Shown here: in pieces, positions 34,611 through 44,500 of the stretch | Layout of the letters: each line of letters begins with the position of its first letter | Position numbering within the stretch: the stretch's first letter is position 1 | NCBI GenBank assembly: GCA_018398765.1 | Contig: JAHBMJ010000874.1 | Location: 39,095-92,563, forward strand | Source: Chromera velia | Taxonomy: Eukaryota > Sar > Chromeraceae | Length of the DNA stretch: 53,469 nucleotides | Direction: 5' to 3' | Made by a program: the position numbers and the translations under genes | The notes under the pieces: model-generated | What the model saw: the letters and a program-made list of their open reading frames with translations, nothing else | Databases searched by the model: none | What the model was told of the DNA's origin: nothing

Positions 34611-34954
34611 ACACACACACACACACGCACGCACGCACGCACGCACNNNNNNNNNNNNNNNNNNNNNNNNNNNNNNNNNNNNNNNNNNNNNNNNNNNNNN
34701 NNNNNNNNNNNNNNNNNNNNNNNNNNNNNNNNNNNNNNNNNNNNNNNNNNNNNNNNNNNNNNNNNNNNNNNNNNNNNNNNNNNNNNNNNNNNNNNNNNNN
34801 NNNNNNNNNNNNNNNNNNNNNNNNNNNNNNNNNNNNNCACGCACGCACGCACGCACGCACGCACGCACAATCACACGCAAAGACGGTTGGTGGTGGAGAC
34901 AAATAAAGATGGCTGCATGGACAGATAAAAAGCCACAGATGCGGCATTCCTGCA

Positions 34955-34992
<38 letters not shown>

Positions 34993-36004
34993 CAACGCCC
35001 CAGGGACTGCAGGTGCATCACTCCAGGGATCTGCTCAATCTCGCTCAGACACACCGTCTGTCAGGAATCTGTCAGGAGGAAAAGGATTGAGGAGCCTGGC
35101 TGACAAGTGGACGGGCGCTCGATTGTCTTTCTGTTGCCTCGAAGACCTCTTCCATTGACTCTGTTTCTCTTTCCATAGATGGGCCTATCTGTCAGTCAGT
35201 CGTCTGTCAACTTTCCTACGTGTATAATCTTCTGTCCCTCTGTCTGCAGGGTTGGATGCCTTCTTCATTTCCTGCCTGCCTTTCCTGCCTGCCTGACTGC
35301 CTGCCTTCCTGCCATTTACCTGACTGCCTCGCTGCCATTTGCCTGCCTTCCTTCCTTCCCTCTTCCCTGCCTTGCGGTCTTCCTTTCTTTCTGCCTGCCT
35401 GCCTGCCTGCTATGTACGTCAGCTGGCTTGCCTATCTGTTTGGTTCGCTGTCAGTCACTTTGCCTGAATGTCAGTCAGCCAGCGGGTCAGTCCGGAAGTC
35501 AGTCAGTCAGACAAGAAAACGGGAAGTCACACAGTCCATCCGTTTTTCGGTGAGTGCGTCAATCTACCCGTCTTGTGTCTTTAAGGATGAAACTTTTGAT
35601 ACCAACATTCGCTCCTCTGGGTTCCTGTCAGTCTGTCCATCTGTCCGTCTTTATGCCTTTAAAAAAAACCAATCAGACCATATACATTTCTGTTCGGGCA
35701 ATTACGTTGCACTTTCAGTCTGCATGCGTTGCTTACGTTCTCTCGTTGCTCTTTGGTAGGGGCCTCCTCGCTTTTCGTGTCCACTGCCTTTGTGCACGCA
35801 CACGAAGGATAAGACCTCCGGTAACGCCTCTTTCAGTTGTCTCACTCTCTCTTGCTCTGTGTTTACAGAAAGAAACACATTCAGGTCAGAAGACAGTCGT
35901 CGACCTGTAAGGCTGCTCCGCCCCCCAGAGCCCGCATGCTGGATCCGGATCCTGGAACGCCATGTGACCTCTTGCTGTTTCGTCAGTGATCCTACAGAAT
36001 ACAA
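30930..36004 (-). CDS. Four-TM membrane protein of unknown family, eight exons, 463 aa
   Basis: The exons, in order, are 36004-35846, 35624-35568, 35057-35022, 34470-34207, 34033-33762, 33240-33153, 32231-32178 and 31391-30930. Phase is kept at every junction. The N-terminal 110 residues are polar (ending [20 protein letters not shown]). TM helices lie at about 115-137, 142-166, 173-200 and 245-262. Between TM3 and TM4 lies a charged loop ([17 protein letters not shown]). After TM4 a helical stretch ([21 protein letters not shown]) leads to a basic, then strongly acidic C-terminal tail ([16 protein letters not shown]). I do not recognise the family. Exons from 34470 downstream are well supported; the first three small ones are less certain. 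One intron is a GTCTGT repeat and another contains an assembly gap. Confidence 0.7.
31561..31615. repeat. CT/TC microsatellite
   Basis: A short pyrimidine repeat in the intron 31392-32177 of the four-TM gene. Confidence 0.6.
32006..32070. repeat. (GAGT)n/(GGGT)n tract
   Basis: A near-perfect tetranucleotide array in the intron 31392-32177, on the strand opposite the gene. Confidence 0.85.
32280..33115. repeat. (ACAGAC)n/(ACAG)n array, about 840 bp
   Basis: The array fills the intron 32232-33152 of the four-TM gene nearly from end to end. On the gene strand it reads GTCTGT(GTCTGT)n directly after a GTCAGTCTGT donor. Three Val/Cys/Ser frames of 269-335 codons across it are translations of the repeat. 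Confidence 0.95.
34484..34869. repeat. CA/CACG microsatellite flanking an assembly gap
   Basis: (CA)n with a GAGA insert leads to (CACG)n, then 191 unknown bases (34647-34837), then (CACG)n again. It lies in the intron 34471-35021. The gap is almost certainly unresolved repeat, not missing exon, because phase is kept across the flanking exons. Confidence 0.9.
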
Positions 36005-37558
36005 CTGCCGGCAGGACCTCTGACGAGGCTCAAGGTCGCACAGTCCGTGTATTTAATTGTCAATCGAGTCAGATGCGAGTTGATCAGTCTGAAATGTACG
36101 CAAAAGGGCATGCATGCACGCGCAAGCGCGCGGTTGTGTATCGGTCCCATGCATATCGGCCCCGGGCGGGCCCCCCATCGGTCCCCCGGGCCCCAATCGC
36201 CTCGGGGGGCAGCTCAGCTCTGCTGAGATCAGCTGAGAGGCCCTGAGATCGCGCGCACTCGCATAACGCATTTTTTCATTGGGTGTTTGAGTCTCTGTCA
36301 CGGTATGCGCCCACGATTTGAAAAAAGTGCCCCTCAAGCAACTTGCACTGAGCCGGCCTGCTGTAATTATATGATTACTTCGTCCATACGTGCCCCTCAA
36401 GTAACTCGCATGGAATTGGCCTGGAAAGTATAGTTGAGAGGCACTTACAAAGAGTTGAGGTGGGAGGGCGCGTATGTCACCGCGAATCTATGATTAAAAA
36501 ATCTGATGCACGCAGATTGAATATCCCAAAAATAAAGCTATATCGATATATAACTGAGAGGGCACTTATGAATGAGGGTGAGAACAAAGTTAATTCCGCT
36601 TTCCGGACCATTTGTACGGAGTGCGTCAGATAATTAATTGTCGCGCGTGGTCCCGAAAATCATATTTCACCGTGGCCCCCGCCACTCACCAAATAATTAA
36701 TGCACGTAAGACATGCTCATACCCCTGATAGTGTGTATCAAGCTGACCCCCTAAATGGCCCCCCGAGGCACTCACCCAACTGGCATAACAAAAACCTTAA
36801 TCACCCAACTGGTTGGGTGTATCCCATATATATATAAATCGTTGGTCATGGTAAGTGCATGTAGACGGCCGTAGATGGCCAAACAAATCTATACGTATCA
36901 CCTCAGGGGGGCAGCTCAGCTCTGCTAAGTACTGCTGAGATCAGCCGAGAGGCCCTGAGATCACACGGATCTGCATAACGCATTTTTTCATTTTTTGGGA
37001 GGGGGGGGGTTCGGTTTTGTCTCTGTCCATCCATCATGGTGCTGCCCAAATTCTAAAATATGTCCCTCAAGCAAGTCGTATGGAGCAGCGATCATATTAT
37101 AATTACTTCGCTCCTCATCATACGTGCCCCTCAAGTAATTCACACAGAGTTGCATGTGCGCAGTCCCGAAAAGCATATTTTGTGCACGTTGCCGTGGCCC
37201 CTGCCACTTTGCATAGGCAAGACATGCCTAAGTTGATCCCTGATGCTTTGCGTCAATTAAGTTGGCCGACCTCCTAAATGGCCCCCCGAGGCACTCACCC
37301 AACTGGTTGGGTGTATCCCGTGTTATAATCCCGTCTAGAATAAAAATGTAAGAAATGCCGAGCTAAATGGGGGGCAAAATCCCAGAAAATGTGAGGTGTT
37401 CCATGGATGGTGCCGCGCGCGTTGCATAGCCCGTGCCGCCCGTCTACGCACGTCATGGGCGTTGCAGCTGCCGCCGGGTAAGTGAGTTCCTGGGATGGCG
37501 CACGCACTCACGCATGTACCAGCTCACTTGACTCCGCGCGCAATGCGCGCGAACTGAC
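36005..37558. other. Divergent intergenic region with duplicated segments
   Basis: It lies between the start of the minus-strand four-TM gene and the TLDc frame. Two copies of a composite repeat occupy most of it (listed separately). The remainder has no open frame of interest. A GC-rich block with gcatgcatgc lies near 36105-36200. Confidence 0.5.
36201..37320. repeat. Two-copy direct repeat, composite unit
   Basis: Unit A begins with the block ggggggcagctcagctctgct at about 36203. It continues through gataacgca-type text and gtgcccctcaagtaa to about 36425. Unit B repeats this at about 36904-37150. A second block (tcccgaaaa..catattt, then aaatggccccccgaggcact and acccaactgg) occurs at 36650-36790 and again at 37165-37310. 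The order is the same in both units, so this is a diverged tandem duplication of about 600-700 bp, with shortening in the second copy. Confidence 0.7.
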
Positions 37559-39568
37559 TTGTTAATTATCCCATGCAAACGGGGGCAGAAGGACGCTTGC
37601 ATGTGTACCAACAAGCCCAACAAGAAAGGAGTTGAGCGCAATTCATCGCAATTCTTGGAGGAGCACGAAGGCCGAATAAAGAAAGCCAGCGAACGAGATT
37701 CAAAGCGCTGCATGTTGCGGTGGATGCGAGAGAGGCTGAGGGACTGGGAGGAGTCCGCCTCCCCCTCCCCACCACTTCGCGCTTCATGTTCGGTCTCACT
37801 GAAAGCGAAAACGAAAAATGGAAGTCAGTTGCAGTTATCCTCAAACTTGCAGGCCTGTATGCCTGTGGAGATCCGTTCGTGCGATCAGGGTCTTACACAG
37901 GCAACACAAGTGGAGTGTGGGGCCCTTGAGATTCTCCCCGTCTCCTGCATGGTTTGTGTGTCTCTCTTCCTGGATGAATCCTGTTGTGCTCATCTTTTAG
38001 CCTGCTGTCGCCATCTGTATGTGAATTTTGTTGAAGACTTGGGGGACCAGCGTCACAGCTCCGCAAAGGATAGGGTGAGGGGAAACGGGGAATCTCTTGA
38101 GGAGGAGGTGCAAAGACTTAATGAAAGCGTTTTCTTTTGGAGAGAGAGGTTCAGCTGTCTCTACTCAGCCAAGTGGCACTGTTCCCGGATGCCCTGTGGG
38201 TGGACACGTAGCCAAGTCAAAGAGCAACAGTCGCGTGGGAAGGTGAGGCAAGAGGCCGCTTCCCTGTCGCGACTAGGCACGTCCAAAGTGACGAGGGCTG
38301 AATCAGAATCCGCGTTTGCGAACGATATGATGCTGACCAGGTCCTCTCTGAGGGAGGCGTGTTTTTTCTGGCGCTCGTGCTGTATTATCTCTCATCTCCG
38401 CACGTGCAGGGCGTGTGGGATGAAGAACGTACACGAAAAGACGGACAGATTCGGAAGAGTCGTCTGCACCAACTTGACCTCCCCCCCCTGTCGCCGTCTC
38501 CAGTCCGTTCTCTGTAGAGACCTGCAGCTGTACAGAGGCACTATCGATAGAATCAAAAAGTCCGAGCTAATCGTTCTACAACCCTTCCTTCCCCCCAACG
38601 TGCAAGTGCAGAGACTGGCACTGGTGTTCTCCACCCAGAGGCATGGGTGGAGCATGACCTCCCTCTGCAGACGCGTGACAGAGGAAGAGGAGGAATTCGG
38701 GAGCCACGGCATGCTCCTGGTTGTCCGACAGCAGCTGCCGACCCTAGGAGGGAAGCCCTCTGCCCCGTTCGGTGCCTGGCTCCCGATTCTGTGGAGCTCT
38801 GGGGAGAGGTCGTCGTATTCAAATCGTGTCTTGGGGCGGGGGGGTCAGCAGAGGAGTGGTTCAGTAGGGGGGGGGTCTGGAGAGGGTCCGAGCGGGGAAT
38901 TTCAGCGGGGAAGTCGGGGAAGTCGACACGGTGTGTGGGGGGGGAAAGATCTGACAGCATTGGTCGGGGCCTTTGTTTTCTCTTGTACGGAGACGGAGAC
39001 GGGGGACGAACAGATGGGGGGCGAAACAGGAGGTCCTGGAAAGCAGGGTGTGCGCGTCTGGCCTCTTCGTGAAAGTTTCGTCTTTCCCCCTGAGTCGGGG
39101 TATCAAACGAGGAGAGAAGCCCCCATGCCTATGTCTGCGGGGAGAGATTCGCAGAGCGTGCTCCATCTGTCCGCAAGCAGTGGAGTGTCTGTGGGTGGTC
39201 CCTCTTCCTCATGTTCTTGTCTCTCGATTGACAGAGACTTCAACGGTTCGTCTTTCCCATCTCAGACGTTCTCCAACCAGCGGAGTCTGTCTGTCAGCCC
39301 AATCTTCTCAGTCTACTCCTTGGAGATCTGGACGTTTAGAGATTCCGCTGAACTGAGGTACAGCAGGGGCGCAAGGTACAGTGAGAGTGGTAGGGAGGGT
39401 GCTGTCGAGAGTGGGGACCTCGAGCTTCTCGAGAGGGGGGGATACAGAGCACTTCAAGACATTTTGGAGCATAACAGAGAGGGTCAAAGGAGCGTCGCAC
39501 GGAATCTGTTTGTCCCTCTCATGAGACCTTTGCATGTTGATTTGGGGATGATGCAGCGAGGCGAATAG
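37559..39568 (+). CDS. TLDc-domain protein with a zinc ribbon
   Basis: One open frame of 669 codons. The first ATG is at 37712 (MLRWMRERLRDWEESASPSP), giving about 618 aa; earlier codons may belong to an upstream exon. In frame numbering, 282-307 has CRACG and CTNLTSPPC, a treble-Cys zinc ribbon. The TLDc domain spans about 334-590: LIVLQPFLPP, LALVFSTQRHGWSMTSL, LLVVRQQL, FGAWLPILW, VGAFVFSC, then LSIDRDFNGSSFPSQTFSN and the hallmark YSLEIWTF. TLDc proteins in other eukaryotes act in oxidation resistance or as V-ATPase regulators; the role here is unproven. The domain is longer than usual because of a Gly/Ser-rich insert (about 420-475) and another before the SIDRDF strand. The acidic/Arg C-terminus ends at TAG 39566-39568. 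Confidence 0.83.
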   Translation: MLIIPCKRGQKDACMCTNKPNKKGVERNSSQFLEEHEGRIKKASERDSKRCMLRWMRERLRDWEESASPSPPLRASCSVSLKAKTKNGSQLQLSSNLQACMPVEIRSCDQGLTQATQVECGALEILPVSCMVCVSLFLDESCCAHLLACCRHLYVNFVEDLGDQRHSSAKDRVRGNGESLEEEVQRLNESVFFWRERFSCLYSAKWHCSRMPCGWTRSQVKEQQSRGKVRQEAASLSRLGTSKVTRAESESAFANDMMLTRSSLREACFFWRSCCIISHLRTCRACGMKNVHEKTDRFGRVVCTNLTSPPCRRLQSVLCRDLQLYRGTIDRIKKSELIVLQPFLPPNVQVQRLALVFSTQRHGWSMTSLCRRVTEEEEEFGSHGMLLVVRQQLPTLGGKPSAPFGAWLPILWSSGERSSYSNRVLGRGGQQRSGSVGGGSGEGPSGEFQRGSRGSRHGVWGGKDLTALVGAFVFSCTETETGDEQMGGETGGPGKQGVRVWPLRESFVFPPESGYQTRREAPMPMSAGRDSQSVLHLSASSGVSVGGPSSSCSCLSIDRDFNGSSFPSQTFSNQRSLSVSPIFSVYSLEIWTFRDSAELRYSRGARYSESGREGAVESGDLELLERGGYRALQDILEHNREGQRSVARNLFVPLMRPLHVDLGMMQRGE

Positions 39569-40252
39569 GAGGCGCCGGCGAGTCGCCACCGCGTCGAATT
39601 GCGCGAAAAGATGCTACGCGGTCTAGTACGCGGTACTGGCTTGGCACTCGCATCTTGCACATAGCAGGAGAGTTGCAGCTAGATACTAAAGTCAGATCCC
39701 AGGTCACATCCCGAGTTTTGACAAGTAAGAAATCATATAATACAACTTTCGAGAAAACTAAGTTCAAAACTTTTTAACTTGTTTTTGTAAGTATAACTGG
39801 TATTTCAAATATTATAGTTTAACTTCAAATCTGATCAAATCTAGGATCAAATCTTGCTTTCAACTTTAAATCAAGTTAAATTAAATCATATCAAAACAAA
39901 CTTAGTCACTAACTGCATCTAGGGCTGCGTAAACATCATAAATGATAAAAGAAAACAAAAATTCTCGCAAACATTCTTGTAAACTTTGAACATTTGATTG
40001 ATTGATTGATAAAAATTTAAATCTTGCTAGAGAGCTTGTTAATTTTTTCTTTCAAAAAAAAGAAGACTGTTTGATTAAAATAAGATGTACTTATAAAGTA
40101 TTAGTTTAAATAATATTAAATTAATAGTGTTAGCTAGCAGTTGCTGCATAGTTATGCATGGTACTCAATTTATACTACAAAACCACTGGCATACATTTTA
40201 GGTAGTTTTAGGGGGTTTTGTTGTCCTTAGTTGTTGTTGTCTTCAAGTCGAT
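39569..40252. other. Convergent AT-rich spacer
   Basis: It lies between the TLDc stop and the WSC gene stop. It is AT-rich (39700-40200) with a (TTGA)n run near 39997-40010 and no open frame. It probably holds both 3' untranslated regions. Confidence 0.6.
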
Positions 40253-41539
40253 TCACATGCGTATGCGACCGATGTCCGCTCTTTTCACAAAGAATAGCCA
40301 GCTACCCTTTTTGTAGACAAAGAATTGCAGACCCACGGCACCTCCCACCAAGAGAGCGCCCCCAAACTGAAAATTGAAGGCTGATGGTCTCTCTTTTATA
40401 TCGATTTGTCTGCCATGCATGGATTGATCAGCGTGGATCCGGCCTGCCATCAGCACAGAGACCTTCTCCTTCTGCAAGACCTCCAACAGCCAAGCGGACT
40501 TTTTCGCGGCTTGGAATGCTTTTGCATTCGACGCACCGGTCGACGTATGCACACAGACATACGAACATGTGGGTAAGCGGTTGGGATCATCTGAGCGGGA
40601 GGGCTTTCTCTTCCCAGAGCGGAATTCAGGTCAGAAAGGCACGTGACCGAGCAGAAGGCCAACGCGGACTCAGAGAGACAGCTCTCCTCTCCTCTATCCG
40701 CTTTTGCAGGTGCATGAGTGCGTCCTTTAACAAACAGACACTTATCTTGAGCGGCACTGCTTTCTTTAAAGGTTGAAAAGGGAAAAGCAGACAGGAAAAA
40801 AAGTGAGAGAAAGGAGGAAAGAAAGACAGAAAGAAAGACAGACACAGTCAGAAAGACAGACAGACAGACAGACACAGTCAGAAAGAGAGACAGACAGACA
40901 GACAGAAAGAGAGAAGGGACAGAAAGGTCAAAAGAAGCAGAAAAGGGACAGGATTCCTTGATTCGCAGTAAGACAGACCCATCTACAAGGAAGGAAGGAT
41001 CGAAGAAAGTGAGTCAGTCCAATTGATCCCCCCTCACTCCATGCATCGATCAATCGACCGACTCAGCCCCCCCTTCCACTCTTTCTCCCTCATGCCCCCA
41101 GCCCCTCAAACGACCTCAAACTGGGAGCGCCGTGATCACAAACTTGCTGCCGCTTCCACAAGCCTCCGAGGGAGCGCCTCCGCACTCAGCCTCGCACCCG
41201 AATGTTGGGGACTCAGGCAGTGTCTCGAAGCAGAAGACGTAGAATCCCGACACACCGAAGAATGGCGTGTTAGGCAGCTCCTCCTGGCTCTTGCAGATCC
41301 CCTTCGCGATCTGATGAGTCAGAGACTCCTTCTCCCCCACACTCAGACGGTGGCTCACGAACGGGGGGCCACCGAAGGGGAGGTCGAAGCAGTTGGGGTC
41401 GGGCGTTGCTGTACATGCACACACACAGAGAGACACAAGGGCACGCATATATTCAAACACGTCACGTACCCTTTCCACATCAGAAGAACCATGGAAGAAG
41501 AGGGACCCCTTCACTACCGACCGAACGCATAGATGCATA

Positions 41540-41583
<44 letters not shown>

Positions 41584-44500
41584 ACACACACACACAGAAA
41601 CACACAGCACACCAGTGTGTAGAATCTCCCCAACACAGGAGCACGACCAGAAGCAATGAAGCAGTCAGAGAGCGAGAGAGAGATGTCAGAGAAGGAAGCA
41701 AGGTATGAAGAAAGGGGGGAAGGAAAGGGACGAGAATGAACATTTAGAGAGAAACATAACAAACAAATGAGCAAAACGGACGATAAAATGAAAGAAAGCA
41801 TGAGAAAAGAGAGAGAATGGGGGCAGACAAAAACAAAGAAGACGTGGAGAAAAAGTACCGTAGTAGAAATGATGAAAGTCCGAGTGAAAGAGAAAAAACG
41901 AAGAAGACGCAAGGAAAGAAGAAAAAAAAGTCACAACTCACGTGGCACTGCTGGCAGAAGCGTCCCTGCACCGCTCCCCCCACAGATGACTCCCGGTTCA
42001 CCCACACAAGGGGCATCACACTGATCCGAAGTGACGGACTCGAAGGCATCCCCATTGGACCCGATCCAACATTCAGATCCCTTAGTCGTTAGTGAGAACA
42101 GCGCCTTCTGTCTCCCTGCCTCCTTCGCACACTCCTCCTGCGACACCTCCATGCCGACCTGACCTCATGCGTGGCGTGCGTGCACAGGAGAGGAGGAGCA
42201 CCAGCGCGGACAGGCACAGCAGCAAAGAGGAAGCGGACAATTAAGAGTTTGAAGGGACGAACATCAAGTTGTTCTGCGGATGCATGCATGTCTGTGTACG
42301 GGAGTGTGACTTTGTATTTGTATCTCGGCCTAGAGGCATTTTCTTTTTGTCCCCGAAAAAGGGAACGTGACTGACAGATAGAGAGATAAGGAGACAAACT
42401 GGCAGCCAACTGGTCATCTCTCCAGAGAGATTGACAGACCGACTCTATCTTTCTTTGTTTCTCTTTCATTATTCTTTTCGCTGTCCTCTGCTCCTTTCAG
42501 TCTGTGTATGTCTGTCTGTGTGCACGTCGTCCTTTCTTTTTTGTTCTTTTTCTGCTCAATTCGAGAGATAGATAAGCAAAATCCCACCAAACAGACAGAT
42601 AGTCATGATGCGTCTCTCTCTCTATCTATCTCTCAAAAGAAAAAGAGAGACCGATAGCGGACGAACAGGAAATCGAACGACGGACACCCTCACGAAAAAC
42701 GCAAGGGCGGAAAGAAGAAGTGAACTCAAGAGTCCCTTTGTGTCTAATAATCCATTTACCGACATCTTTCCGTCCTTCCTTCCTTCCTCTGAGCCGCTCC
42801 GCGTACGTCTTAGCCATGCAAAAGCAAGCGCGGAGAGTGCATTACTGCACCGTCATTCATCGCATAAAAGCGTTGCATGAGAAAGAGGTCTATCTGAGCG
42901 TATTCCCTCTATCTGTCTGTCTGACCTGGTCTGCGTACGTGTTGGACCACCCGACGGCCCCCAGTTCCCCCGCCCCTCCGTCAAAGGCCACGCAGAGCGC
43001 AGACACGACGCTGGCAGTGCTGGTGGGAACAGCGGCGGCGGTCGTTGTGTTGACAAGGGGGGGTGCCGTTGTGGTGGGTTCGAGTGGAGCTAGAGTGGGG
43101 ATGTGGGGGGGAGCAGCCGTTGTTGTGGTTGCGGTTGTTGTTGGGGGGGCGGTGGTGGTTGGAGTGAAATAAGGGACAGCAGAAGTCGTTGTGGTCTGTT
43201 CGGGAGCTACCGTTGTAGTCGTCCCTGGTCCCGTTGATGCGTCGTGAATTTCTGCGTCGTCAAGGGGGGAGGTGGGATGGAGAGGGATCAAAGACGATCG
43301 AAGGAAGGACAAGGAACTCACCAACGTCTGTTTGCCTCCTGCCCCCCCGGCCCCCTAGCACCAGCGTGCTTACCAGCGCACCTTTCCGTCTTTCTGTTTG
43401 TGAAAATAGAAATCATTCCATGGCCAGGCTTGCAGAATCGCGACATAGAACTAGTGGAAAAGGAGAGACAAAAAAGGACGGCACAGAATTGTGCAGACAC
43501 CCTCGAACACAAACACAATCACACGCACCCGTCTCTTCCCGCTCCCCGTTGCAGTCGCTGATCGAGTACACAGAGTAATGCACTTCCGGGACCTCACCGC
43601 CAGTCCCCACAGGTTTGTACTGCCCGCAGATCTGCCCGGAGTCGCCGGCACACCCCTCGGAACAACTGGCCCCGCTCTCATCTGCACATTCATTTGAAGA
43701 GCGAACAGAAGCATACGGAAGGTCTTGCCATAGCAGCAGGAAACAGTAGCACTGTGCGTGAGTGAGTAGCTGAGAAAGTCAGTATGTGAGTAAGTGAGAG
43801 TCAATGAGTGAGCAAGCGAGTGGGTGGGCAAATGAGGTGGCGTCAATTCAAACCTGTCTTCAATCATGCGATTCTGAGATGAAGAAGTTGCCTGCAGGCT
43901 CCTACAATCTGAGAACCCCCACCTCTTCAACACTGACCGACATACAGGGAGACAGGCAAACAGACAGGGAGACAGAAACACAAAAGGGCAGACATTCAGA
44001 GAGGCAGGAATAAAGGAGGCAGGCAGGCAGGCAGGCAAACAAAAAGGTAAAGAAAGAAAGAGGGAGGAGGACCATGCAGTGCCCTCCAACCTTCGGATCC
44101 AGTGATCATGTCGAAACACCTGCACTCAGAGACGCAGGATAGAATGAATCGTGTGCGTTGTTGCGATTCTGCCTAGCCATGTTTCTCCCTTTCCCTCCCG
44201 GTCTCCGCGTGTCTGCGTCCGTCCGTGTGTGTATCTGTGTGAGTGAATGTGTGTGTGCGTGTGTGGGTGCGTGCATGAGTGTATGTACGCGCGTAGGTGT
44301 ATGTGCACGTCAAGAGAATATACCCCCTCCTGTCTGGCAGAATCGCACCAGGATACAAGGGCGAGGTTCAGTCTGTATGTATGTGTGTTAGAGCATTCAT
44401 CCAAACAATTAATCCCGCGATAATAAGGAAGGAAGGAAGGAAGGAAGGAAAGAGGCCAGGGACAGCCAAAGGATAAATTGCGGAAGGGCGGATGGGTAGA

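Noticed and set aside
34444-35103. Open frames spanning the N block
   Set aside because: Unknown bases were translated as X; the flanks are CA repeat.
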